In this document: positions 25,396 through 33,660 of the stretch, piece by piece
Layout of the letters: every line of letters begins with the position of its first letter
How positions within the stretch are numbered: position 1 is the stretch's first letter
Assembly: GCF_000730165.1 (NCBI RefSeq)
Contig: NZ_CP022112.1
Coordinates: 599,501 to 663,500, forward strand
DNA from: Nitrospirillum viridazoti CBAmc
GTDB lineage: Bacteria; Pseudomonadota; Alphaproteobacteria; Azospirillales; Azospirillaceae
Direction of reading: 5' to 3'
Length of the DNA: 64,000 nt
Program-made: the position numbers and the translations under genes
Notes under the pieces: model-generated
What the model was told of the DNA's origin: nothing
Database searches by the model: none
What the model saw: only the letters and a program-made list of their open reading frames with translations

Positions 25396-28377
25396 ATGAC
25401 GAAAATGAATGGGGCGACGATGAGCTCAGGCCGGAAATGGGCCCGCCACGCCATGCTGCTGGCGGCGTTGGCCTCCAGCGTGACGCCGGGCCTGGCGCAG
25501 GCGCAGGGGCTGTCGCAGCTGCTGGGCGGCGGCAACGGCAACGACCTGACCGGCGACCTGCTGCGCACGGTGCAGCAGCGCCTGACCGGCCAGTCCACCA
25601 TACCCTCGCTGCAGCCCGACGTTCAGGTGCAGAACCCGGCCGTTCAGCAGGGCCCCCAGGCCTATGGCCCGCCCTCGGCCATCGAACGGCTGATGAGCGC
25701 CCGCGCCGGCCAGCCCATCCGCCAGTACGGCTATGAGGTCTTCGGCCGGGGCGCCCCGGTGGTGGTCAGGCAGAGCGGCGCCCTGCAGGACGGCTACATT
25801 CTGGGCGAGGGGGATGAGATCGTGCTGACCCTGCGCGGGCAGCAGAACGCCAGCTACCGCACCCGGGTGGACCGCGACGGCCGGGTGGTGTTCCCCGGCT
25901 TGCCGCCCGTCGCGGCGGCCGGCCGGTCATTCGGCGGCTTCCGCGAGGATCTGGAGGATGCGGCCGGGCGCGCCCTGACGGGGACGGAGGTGCTGGTGTC
26001 CGTCGGCGCGGTGCGCCAGATTGCCGTGCGCGTGACGGGGGAGGTCAACGCCCCCGGCCTGTTCAACCTATCCGGCCTGGCCACCGCCATGGATGCCCTG
26101 TCCCTGGCGGGCGGTATCAAGAACACGGGCTCCCTGCGCGACGTGCAGGTGGTGCGGGGCGGCCGCAGCTTCCGCCTGGATCTGTACACCCTGCTGATGG
26201 GGGACGCCGCCGGCCGCGACATTCCGCTGGCGGAAGGGGACCGCATCGTCGTGCCCTTGCAGACCAGCGCCGTGGCCGTTGTCGGCCAGGTGAAGCGCCC
26301 CGCCATCTATGAACTGCCGGCCGGGCAGCAGGCCACGCCGCTGTCCTCCCTCATGGCCATGGCGGGGGGCACGGAGGTACGCGGCAGCTACCGCTACTCC
26401 ATCCTGCGTACCCGCGACGATGGCAAGCGGGAGATGGTGCAGGTGGGTGCCGGCGGCGGCGCCACGGTCCATGACGGCGACGTGGTGTTCGTGGCGCCCA
26501 CGGCCGACATCTCGCTGGCCAAGGTGGAGTTGCGCGGCGCGACCACCCTGAACGGCAGCTATCCCCTGGAAACGGTGCGCTCCCTGCGCGGCCTGCTGGC
26601 CTCCAGCGACATGTTCGCGCCCGCGGTGGGGCGGCCCTTGCCCTATCTGCTGGCCGACGCCGTCATCCGCCTGGATCCGGCGACCCTGCAGCGCACGGTC
26701 ATCCCCTTCGCCGTGTCCGACGTGCTGGAGGGCAAGGCCGACATGGCCCTGCAGTCCAACGACGTCGTCTACATCACCAACGTGGCGGAGATGCGCTACA
26801 TCGCCCACAAGGCGGGGGACCTGCAGCGCAACCCGACCCGCAAGGTGAACGACCATCCCGACCCGGTGCCGCCGCCGCCGGTGCCTGATGCCAACGCCGC
26901 CCTGCAAGTCCAGGCGTTGCCGCCCGGCCTGGCGGCGGATCCGCGCCTGGCGCAGCTGGCGGCCATACAGGGCATCCAGCTGCCGGCCGGCCAGTCGGGC
27001 GGGGCCGGGCAGGGTGCCGCCCTGCTGGCCGCCAACCCGACCTATGCCGCCTACGCCGCCAACCAGCTGGGCCAGCAGAACCCGGCGCTTCAGGACCAGG
27101 GCCCGCCCAAGCCGGAGGAGGAGCGGCTGAACCCTGGCATTGTGGCGCCGCCGGATATTCTCACCGCCCAGGACGGCAGCACCGCCCGGGCGGATGACGA
27201 TCAGGACCAGACGATGACCCTGCCGGCCGGTGCCGGGCCCCTGAGTGCCAGCCAACTGGGTGTCAGCCAGGCCCAGCATTCCCGCCGGCCGCCCCTGCGC
27301 CTGTTCGTCGGTCTGGATGACGATACCCGCCGCCTGCTGGTCGGCACCCTGACCAACTACCACGTCACGGTGGTGGGCGAGGTCAACAGCCCCGGCGATT
27401 TCCTGGTCATGCCCGGCGCCACGCTGGACAAGCTGGTGCAGGCGGCGGGCGGCCTGACGCCCAAGGTGGATCTGCACGCCTTCGAGGTCACCTCCGCCGA
27501 TATCGACAATGCGTCCGGCCTGTCGCGCACCGTGCGCCACAGCTATGGCCTGCCGGTGGCGCAGTTCGCGCAGGTGGCGCTGAAGCCCTTCGATCGCGTG
27601 CGCTTCAACCCCGTTTTCTCCGACCGCGACACGGGCGACGTCACCCTGTCGGGCGAGGTCAAGTTCCCCGGCGGGTATGAGATCTTGCGCGGCGAGCATC
27701 TGTCGTCCGTCCTGGCGCGGGCTGGCGGCTTCACGGACGCCGCCTACCCGGCCGGCGTGGTGTTCCTGCGCCAGTCGGTGGCGGAATCCCAGCGCGACAC
27801 CCTGCAGAAGGAGGCGGATGCGCTGGAGCGCCAAATCATCTCCATCGTCGGCAATGTCAGCGGCAAGGTGCAGGTGACGGATGGGGAAATCGCCTACGTC
27901 ACCCAGATGATCGGCCGTCTGCGCCAGGGCATCGGCCCCGCCAGCGGCCGGGTGGCGGTGCATGTCGACCCGAGGGAGATTGCGGCCCATCCGGAACTGG
28001 ACCTGGTGATGGAGCCGGGCGACCAGCTGGTGGTGCCGCGCCAGCCCAGCGCCGTGGTGGTCTCGGGTGAGGTCATGGCCCCGGGCGGCATCCAGTTCCG
28101 CAGCGACCGCAGCGTGGACGACTACATCGCCATGGCCGGCGGCATGACGGAAATCGCGGACGACGACCATGTCTTCGTGGTGCAGCCAGACGGTTCCGCC
28201 ATCCAGGTGGACGGTGGCGGCTGGCTATCCAGCCCGCCGAAGCTGGCGCCCGGCTCGGTCATCGTCGTGCCGCGCAAGCTGCGCCACTTCACCTGGGACA
28301 GCATCCTGATGGACATCATCCAGGTCACCAGCCAGCTGGCCATCACCGGCGCCTCGCTGGCCGTGATCTCAAAGTAA
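25396..28377 (+). CDS. Large SLBB-domain polysaccharide export protein, Wza-like (993 aa)
   Basis: The protein should form the periplasm and outer-membrane export channel for the polymer. A signal peptide (HAMLLAALASSVTPGLAQA) has no lipobox. The polysaccharide export domain begins around residue 134 (YILGEGDEIVLTLRG). SLBB-type units follow near residues 213 (VTGEVNAPGLFNLSG), 293 (VVGQVKRPAIYELPAG), 376, 657 (VVGEVNSPGDFLVMPG), 748 (LSGEVKFPGGYEILRG) and 887 (VSGEVMAPGGIQFRSD). At 993 aa it is much longer than E. coli Wza (about 380 aa), because of the SLBB repeats and a Pro/Gln/Ala-rich linker (about 480-620). It ends the wzz operon; a GC hairpin and another ECF promoter follow. Confidence 0.9.
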   Translation: MTKMNGATMSSGRKWARHAMLLAALASSVTPGLAQAQGLSQLLGGGNGNDLTGDLLRTVQQRLTGQSTIPSLQPDVQVQNPAVQQGPQAYGPPSAIERLMSARAGQPIRQYGYEVFGRGAPVVVRQSGALQDGYILGEGDEIVLTLRGQQNASYRTRVDRDGRVVFPGLPPVAAAGRSFGGFREDLEDAAGRALTGTEVLVSVGAVRQIAVRVTGEVNAPGLFNLSGLATAMDALSLAGGIKNTGSLRDVQVVRGGRSFRLDLYTLLMGDAAGRDIPLAEGDRIVVPLQTSAVAVVGQVKRPAIYELPAGQQATPLSSLMAMAGGTEVRGSYRYSILRTRDDGKREMVQVGAGGGATVHDGDVVFVAPTADISLAKVELRGATTLNGSYPLETVRSLRGLLASSDMFAPAVGRPLPYLLADAVIRLDPATLQRTVIPFAVSDVLEGKADMALQSNDVVYITNVAEMRYIAHKAGDLQRNPTRKVNDHPDPVPPPPVPDANAALQVQALPPGLAADPRLAQLAAIQGIQLPAGQSGGAGQGAALLAANPTYAAYAANQLGQQNPALQDQGPPKPEEERLNPGIVAPPDILTAQDGSTARADDDQDQTMTLPAGAGPLSASQLGVSQAQHSRRPPLRLFVGLDDDTRRLLVGTLTNYHVTVVGEVNSPGDFLVMPGATLDKLVQAAGGLTPKVDLHAFEVTSADIDNASGLSRTVRHSYGLPVAQFAQVALKPFDRVRFNPVFSDRDTGDVTLSGEVKFPGGYEILRGEHLSSVLARAGGFTDAAYPAGVVFLRQSVAESQRDTLQKEADALERQIISIVGNVSGKVQVTDGEIAYVTQMIGRLRQGIGPASGRVAVHVDPREIAAHPELDLVMEPGDQLVVPRQPSAVVVSGEVMAPGGIQFRSDRSVDDYIAMAGGMTEIADDDHVFVVQPDGSAIQVDGGGWLSSPPKLAPGSVIVVPRKLRHFTWDSILMDIIQVTSQLAITGASLAVISK

Positions 28378-28385
28378 GCCTGCGG

Positions 28386-28411
28386 GGAATAAAGGGCCCC
28401 CGGTTTCCGTC
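28386..28411 (+). promoter_or_regulatory. ECF-type promoter C (radical SAM operon)
   Basis: GGAATAA (28386-28392), 15-bp spacer, CGTC (28408-28411), 9 bases after the SLBB stop codon. It drives the operon that begins with radical SAM no. 2. The spacer contains the left arm of a long hairpin. Confidence 0.75.
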
Positions 28412-28438
28412 CTTGGGTTAAGGGCGGGCCGGGGGCCC
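28394..28438. terminator. 10-bp perfect hairpin nested with ECF promoter C
   Basis: GGGCCCCCGG (28394-28403) pairs with CCGGGGGCCC (28429-28438) around a 25-base loop. Transcripts reading through from the SLBB gene would carry both arms. Transcripts begun at promoter C (about 28418) would carry only the right arm. No U-run is clear (GTTCCATTCTTCC follows), so termination may need Rho or be partial. Confidence 0.5.
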
Positions 28439-28469
28439 GTTCCATTCTTCCTCCGCGATGGGATGGCGG

Positions 28470-29975
28470 ATGCCTCGCATATTAGTCGGCAGTGTTTATT
28501 TCCTGCGCCTGGATCCGGCGCGGTGGGCGGAACATCAGCCGTTCCCGCCGCTGGGCACCCTCTATGCCGCCGGCACGCTGCAGGCGGCCGGGCATGAGGT
28601 GCATTTCTTTGACGCCATGATCGCCCAGGCCGTGACGGAGTGGTCGGCGCGGGTGGCGGAAGTGCGGCCGGAGGTCGCCGTCCTCTATGACGACAATTTC
28701 AACTACCTGTCCAAGATGTGCCTGTCGGCCATGCGGCTGGCGGCGCTGGAGATGATCGCCGCCGCCACGGCTGTGGGGGCCAAGGTCGCCATCTGCAGTG
28801 CCGACGCCGCCGACCATCCCGACCTCTACCTCGACGCCGGTGCCGGCGCCGTCATCGTGGGCGAGGGGGAGTTAACCTTGGCGGAGCTGACGGCCGCCTG
28901 GCGCGATGGTGCCGATGACCTGTCCGCTGTCAAGGGCCTGGCCTGGCGCAAGGGCGCGGAAACCGTACGTAATCCCAAGCGTGAGGTGCTGCGCGATCTG
29001 GACGCCCTGCCGCCGCCGGCCTGGGAACTGGTGGACATGGATGCCTACCGCCAGGTCTGGCGCCGGCACCACGGCTTCTTCGCCCTCAACCTGGTCACCT
29101 CGCGCGGCTGTCCCTATTCCTGCAATTGGTGCGCGAAGCCCATCTGGGGCCAAGGCTACGCCGTGCGCGGTGCCCGGGCTGTGGCGGAGGAATTGGCGCG
29201 CCTGGTCTGCCTGGCAGCACCCGACTACATCTGGTTCATGGACGACATCATGGGGCTGAAGCCCCGCTGGTGGGGGGAGTTCGCCGCCGCCATCGACGAT
29301 CTGGGCGTCAAGGTACCGTTCAAATGCCTCAGCCGCGCCGACCTCGTGCTGCGCGAGGGCGCAGTCGACGACCTGAAGCGCGCCGGCTGCGACATCGTCT
29401 GGCTGGGGGCGGAGTCCGGCAGCCAGAAGATCCTGGACGCCATGGACAAGGACCTGTCGACCGGGGAGATCGCGGAGGCGACGGCGAAGCTGAAGGCCGC
29501 GGGCATCCGCGTCGGCCACTTCCTGCAATTCGGCTATCCCGGCGAGGGCATGGCCGAAATCGGCCAGACCCTGGCCATGCTGCGCGCCACCCGGCCGGAT
29601 GAGATGGGCATTTCCGTCTCCTACCCCCTGCCCGGGACGGTGTTTTATGAGCGGGTGCAAAGCCAGCTGCGGGACAAGCGGCATTGGGACGTGTCGTCCG
29701 ACATGGCCATGCTGTACCGGGGCCCCTACACCACCGCCTTTTACCGCCACCTGCACACTTACGTGCATCGTGACTTCCGTGTGCGCCGGGCGGTGGCGCA
29801 GTTGCGGGAGGCCGTGAGGGGCCGGGCCGAGGGCGGCGATCATCTGCGGGCCCTGGCCTTCGTCGCCTATTGCGGCGTGGCCATCCCGTTGTCCTGGGCG
29901 CGGCTGCAGCTGCTGCGCCTGATGCCCCATCCGGCGGCCCCCCGGGTGATGACCGCAGGCAGGGCGGCGCCGTGA
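28470..29975 (+). CDS. Radical SAM protein with B12-type N-terminal domain, no. 2 (501 aa)
   Basis: Cluster cysteines C214, C218 and C221 are in GCPYSCNWCAK. The N-terminal half has the cobalamin-domain layout (FPPLGTLYAAGTLQAAGHEV, VIVGEGELTLAEL) but lacks D-x-H-x-x-G (FFDAMIAQAV instead). The core has DYIWFMDDIMG and WLGAESGSQKILDAMDKD, usual in this class. The start at 28470 (MPRILVG) is preceded by a purine-rich GGGATGG; an ATG at 28458 is possible. It is the first gene of the operon that runs to 35390 and overlaps the next gene (GTGA). The C-terminal 80 residues, with HLHTYVHRDFRVRRAV, may bind a lipid or carrier; this is a guess. Confidence 0.88.
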   Translation: MPRILVGSVYFLRLDPARWAEHQPFPPLGTLYAAGTLQAAGHEVHFFDAMIAQAVTEWSARVAEVRPEVAVLYDDNFNYLSKMCLSAMRLAALEMIAAATAVGAKVAICSADAADHPDLYLDAGAGAVIVGEGELTLAELTAAWRDGADDLSAVKGLAWRKGAETVRNPKREVLRDLDALPPPAWELVDMDAYRQVWRRHHGFFALNLVTSRGCPYSCNWCAKPIWGQGYAVRGARAVAEELARLVCLAAPDYIWFMDDIMGLKPRWWGEFAAAIDDLGVKVPFKCLSRADLVLREGAVDDLKRAGCDIVWLGAESGSQKILDAMDKDLSTGEIAEATAKLKAAGIRVGHFLQFGYPGEGMAEIGQTLAMLRATRPDEMGISVSYPLPGTVFYERVQSQLRDKRHWDVSSDMAMLYRGPYTTAFYRHLHTYVHRDFRVRRAVAQLREAVRGRAEGGDHLRALAFVAYCGVAIPLSWARLQLLRLMPHPAAPRVMTAGRAAP

Positions 29976-31372
29976 CCGACATCCTGCTGACCCACGGCTA
30001 TTTCCTGATGGCGGATCCGGCGGAGCGGGCGGTGATGAAGCCCTATCCGCCGCTGGGCCTGCTCTACATCTCCTCCCACCTCAAGGCCCAGGGCTTCGGG
30101 GTGGAGGTGATGGACACCACTTTCATGGACATGGCCGCCGCCCAGGCCACCTTGGCGGCGAAGCGGCCGGCGGTGGTGGGCATCTACGTCAATCTCATGA
30201 CGCGCGGCAACGCCCTGCGTCTGGCGGCGGCGGCCAAGGCAGCGGGCGCCACCGTCATTTTCGGGGGGCCGGAGCCCGCCAACTACGCCGAGGAATACCT
30301 GGCGCGCGGTGGCGACATCGTCGTGTCGGGGGAGGGGGAGCTGACCCTGGCGGAGCTGATCCCCCATCTGGCCCGCCACGGTCTGACGGAACTGGAGCAG
30401 GTTCACGGCATCGCCTATCGCGGCGAGGACGGCGGCGTGTGCTGTACCCCGGCGCGCAAGCAGATCGCTGACCTGGACGCCCAGCCCTTCCCCGACCGGG
30501 GCGCCATCGATCTGGAGCGTTATCTGCAGACCTGGAAGACGCACCACGGCGTGCGCTCCGTCTCCCTGATCGTGGCGCGGGGCTGCCCCTACACCTGCAA
30601 CTGGTGCAGCCATTCCGTCTTCGGGCACAGCCACCGCCGCCGATCCCCCCAGAACGTGGCGGATGAGATCGAGTTCATTCGCGACACCTATGCCCCGGAC
30701 CAGCTGTGGTTCGCCGATGACGTTTTCACCATCAACCAGAAATGGCTGGAACAGTTCGCGGCCGAAATGAAGCGCCGGGGCCTGCGCTACCCGTTCGAGA
30801 CCATCACGCGTGAGGACAGGCTGAACGAGCGGGTGGCCGACCTGTTGGCGGAACTGGGCTGCTACCGCATCTGGATCGGGGCGGAAAGCGGCTCACAGCG
30901 CATCCTGGACGCCATGCAGCGCCGGACCAACGCCGTGCGCATGCGCGAGATGATCGCCCTGGTGCAGGATCGGGGCATCCGCGCCGGCACCTTCATCATG
31001 CTGGGCTACGATGGCGAGACCTGGCAGGACATTGACGAGACGGCCCGCCACCTGCGCCTGTCGGCGCCCGATGACGTGCTGACCACCATCAGTTATCCCA
31101 TCAAGGGCACGCCCTATTACGACAAGGTGGCGGACCGCATAGCCGGCGGCGGCGCCTGGCAGGAGAGCAGCGACCGCGCCCTGACGGTGGTGGGGCGCAA
31201 GTCGCGCCGCTTCTACCGCCATGCCCAGCACTGGCTTGCGGCGGAAAGCCGCCTGGGCCGGCTGGAGGCCGCGCCCCGCCGCGACCTGCTGCGGCATGCC
31301 AAGGCGCGCGCCTCCTCCGCGCTCAGCCGCCTTGCCATGTACGCCACCCGGCATGAGGTGGAACATGGCTGA
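29972..31372 (+). CDS. Radical SAM protein with B12-type N-terminal domain, no. 3 (466 aa)
   Basis: Cluster cysteines C205, C209 and C212 are in GCPYTCNWCSH. N-terminal features are YPPLGLLYISSHLKAQGFGV and VVSGEGELTLAELI, with VMDTTFMDMA where D-x-H-x-x-G would be. WIGAESGSQRILDAMQRR follows. The protein is similar in layout to radical SAM no. 2, so the two probably arose by duplication and act on related substrates. GTG at 29972 overlaps the previous stop, and the gene's 3' end overlaps the methyltransferase start by 8 bases. Confidence 0.88.
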   Translation: MTDILLTHGYFLMADPAERAVMKPYPPLGLLYISSHLKAQGFGVEVMDTTFMDMAAAQATLAAKRPAVVGIYVNLMTRGNALRLAAAAKAAGATVIFGGPEPANYAEEYLARGGDIVVSGEGELTLAELIPHLARHGLTELEQVHGIAYRGEDGGVCCTPARKQIADLDAQPFPDRGAIDLERYLQTWKTHHGVRSVSLIVARGCPYTCNWCSHSVFGHSHRRRSPQNVADEIEFIRDTYAPDQLWFADDVFTINQKWLEQFAAEMKRRGLRYPFETITREDRLNERVADLLAELGCYRIWIGAESGSQRILDAMQRRTNAVRMREMIALVQDRGIRAGTFIMLGYDGETWQDIDETARHLRLSAPDDVLTTISYPIKGTPYYDKVADRIAGGGAWQESSDRALTVVGRKSRRFYRHAQHWLAAESRLGRLEAAPRRDLLRHAKARASSALSRLAMYATRHEVEHG

Positions 31373-32171
31373 GGCCCTGTTGCAGCCGGCGGCCTTCGAC
31401 CGCTTCGCCGACGATTACGACGCCGGCTTTGCCCACAGCATTCCCGGCCGCTGGCTGCGCCATGCCGTGTGGCGGCAGGTCGGCGCCCACCTCCGGCCGG
31501 GCATGCGCGCCCTGGACCTGGGCTGCGGCACGGGGGAGGACGCCCTGTGGCTGGCCCATGCCGGCACCCAGGTGACGGCGGCCGACGGGTCCCCCGCCAT
31601 GCTGCGGGTGACGGCCGATAAGGCGGCGCGCCTGGGCATGGCCGACAGGGTCGTCACGCGCCGGATCGACCTCAACGCCCCCGCCGACCTTTCTCCGGCG
31701 GATGGTGGCGGCCCCTATGACCTGGTGCTATCCAACTTCGGCGCCTTGAACTGCGCTATTGACCTGGCGCCCTTGGCCGACGCCCTGCGCCGGGCGGTGG
31801 CACCGGGCGGGGTGGTGGCCCTGGTGGTCATGGGACGCTTCTGCGCCTGGGAAACCCTGTGGTACGGGGCGCGCCTGCGCCGTACCGCTGTGCGCCGCTG
31901 GTCTGGCCGCTCCACCGCCGACATTGGCGGCGCCACCATCCCCATCCGCTATTGGACCCCAGGCGACATCGCCCGCGCTTTCGCGCCGGCGTTCCAGCCG
32001 GTCTCCGTCCATCCGGTGGGGGTGTTCCTGCCGCCATCCGACCTGTTCGCCGGGCTGGAGCGTCATCCCCGCCACCTGACTCGCCTGATGCGCTGGGAGA
32101 CCCGGGTGGTCGGCCGTTCGTGGCTGGCTGGGCTGGCCGACCATCATCTGACCTTGCTGCGGCATGTTTAA
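31365..32171 (+). CDS. Class I SAM-dependent methyltransferase (268 aa)
   Basis: Motif I is ALDLGCGTGEDALWLAHAG; an acidic motif II follows in VTAADGSPAML, then YDLVLSNFGALNC and a late VAPGGVVALVVMG strand. The N-terminus (FDRFADDYDAGFAH) is typical of methyltransferase type 11/12 proteins. It is soluble, in the middle of the radical SAM operon and overlaps radical SAM no. 3 (ATGGCTGA). It may O- or N-methylate an EPS sugar or precursor. The substrate is unknown. Confidence 0.85.
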   Translation: MAEALLQPAAFDRFADDYDAGFAHSIPGRWLRHAVWRQVGAHLRPGMRALDLGCGTGEDALWLAHAGTQVTAADGSPAMLRVTADKAARLGMADRVVTRRIDLNAPADLSPADGGGPYDLVLSNFGALNCAIDLAPLADALRRAVAPGGVVALVVMGRFCAWETLWYGARLRRTAVRRWSGRSTADIGGATIPIRYWTPGDIARAFAPAFQPVSVHPVGVFLPPSDLFAGLERHPRHLTRLMRWETRVVGRSWLAGLADHHLTLLRHV

Positions 32172-32186
32172 GGAAGCGACCGCGCC

Positions 32187-33659
32187 ATGATCCTGTTCTA
32201 CAACCCCGTCAGCTCCGCCTCCAAGAAGCCGGTCCTGCCCATGTCGTTGCTGGCCATCGGCGCCATGCTGGAGGGGGTGGAGGAGTATCGCATCGTCGAT
32301 GGCAACCTGGTGCCGGATGGCTTGACGGCCTTGCGCCAGGCGCTGGTCGAGACCAAGGCCGACATCCTGTGCGTGACGGTGATGCCGGGGCCGCAGCTGT
32401 CCAACGCCTCCCCCATCTGCCGGGCGCTGAAGGCGGAGTTTCCTCACGTCACCATACTCTGGGGCGGCTATTTCCCCACCCTGCACGGCCAGATCGTGAT
32501 GCAGGAGGCTTACGTCGATTATGTCTTCCGAGGCCATTGCGAACTGGCCTTTGGCGAGTTCGTCGCCAAGGTGCGGGCGGGGGAGGATGTGACCGGCCTG
32601 CCGGGCCTGGGCTGGCGCGATGCCGAGGGCAAGGTGCACCTGAACCAGAAGCCGCCGGTGCCCGACATCAACGCGCTGCCGGACTTCCCCTATCACCGGG
32701 TGGATATGGACGCATACGTCCGCTCCTCCTTCTTAGGATCCCGCACCATCGCTCACCACGCCAGCTACGGCTGCCCCTTCCAGTGCAATTTCTGCGCGGT
32801 GGTGCACAAGGTGAACGGCCGCTATTCCGCCCAGACGGCGGAGCGCACGGCCGCCGTGGTGGAAAAGCTGGTGCGCGAGCACGGCGCCACGGCGGTGGAA
32901 TTCTACGACAGCAACTTCTTCGTCCATGAGGCCCGCTGCGCCGAGTTCGCGGAGCGCATCACCCACCTGGACATCGGCTGGTGGGGCTTCGGCCGCGCCG
33001 ACACCATGCTGAAGTTCAGCGACGCGACCTGGGCCAAGATGCGCAAGAGCGGCCTGAAGATGGTGTTCATGGGGGCGGAATCCGGCGACCTGGAAACCCT
33101 GAAGCGCATGAACAAGGGCGGCAAGCAGGACGGCAACGCCATCCTGGCGGTGGCGGAAAAGATGCGCCGCCATGACGTGGTGCCGGAGATGTCCTTCATC
33201 ATCGGCAACCCGCCGGACCCGGCGAAGGATGCCGAAAACACTATCCAGTTCATACGGATGCTGAAGAAAGTTAATCCGGCGACGGAGATCGTGTTCTACA
33301 TCTACAGCCCCGTGCCGGTGGAGGGCGCCATGCTGCAGGAGGCGCAGGCAGCCGGCTTCGAATACCCCAAGGACGTGGCGACCTGGACCGAGGCGAAGTG
33401 GGAGAAGTTCGCCCAGCACCTGTCGTCCAACCTGCCGTGGATGAACGACGACATCCGCCGCAAGATCGGCAATTTCCAGCGGGTGCTGCACGCCCGCTAC
33501 CCCACCATGACCGACACCCGCCTGACCCGCACGGGGCGCTTCGCCCTGCGCACCATGGCGGCTTGGCGCTACAAGACGCAGTTCTACGACTTCCCCATCG
33601 AACTGCGCCTGCTGGACAAGGTGTTCCCCTACCAGCGTCCCGAAATCCAGGGATTCTAG
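32187..33659 (+). CDS. Radical SAM protein with B12-type N-terminal domain, no. 4 (490 aa)
   Basis: Cluster cysteines C196, C200 and C203 are in GCPFQCNFCAV. The N-terminal region begins MILFYNPVSSASKKPVLPMS and continues WGGYFPTLHGQIVM and FRGHCELAFGEFV, a cobalamin-domain layout; IVDGNLVPDG replaces D-x-H-x-x-G. MGAESGDLETLKRMNKGG follows in the core. It resembles radical SAM no. 1 (MAIRHKVVLYNP) at its N-terminus more than nos. 2 and 3, suggesting two subtypes in the cluster. It begins 15 bases after the methyltransferase and ends one base before radical SAM no. 5. Confidence 0.88.
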   Translation: MILFYNPVSSASKKPVLPMSLLAIGAMLEGVEEYRIVDGNLVPDGLTALRQALVETKADILCVTVMPGPQLSNASPICRALKAEFPHVTILWGGYFPTLHGQIVMQEAYVDYVFRGHCELAFGEFVAKVRAGEDVTGLPGLGWRDAEGKVHLNQKPPVPDINALPDFPYHRVDMDAYVRSSFLGSRTIAHHASYGCPFQCNFCAVVHKVNGRYSAQTAERTAAVVEKLVREHGATAVEFYDSNFFVHEARCAEFAERITHLDIGWWGFGRADTMLKFSDATWAKMRKSGLKMVFMGAESGDLETLKRMNKGGKQDGNAILAVAEKMRRHDVVPEMSFIIGNPPDPAKDAENTIQFIRMLKKVNPATEIVFYIYSPVPVEGAMLQEAQAAGFEYPKDVATWTEAKWEKFAQHLSSNLPWMNDDIRRKIGNFQRVLHARYPTMTDTRLTRTGRFALRTMAAWRYKTQFYDFPIELRLLDKVFPYQRPEIQGF

Positions 33660-33660
33660 G

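Noticed and set aside
4050-28170. Long open frames antisense to wzi, DUF1302, the ABC exporter and the SLBB gene (e.g. 4050-5294, 9893-11368, 13545-15803, 26068-28170, all minus strand)
   Set aside because: They mirror strong genes on the other strand, are rich in His/Gln/Arg/Gly as expected from high-GC antisense reading, and contain no recognisable domain.
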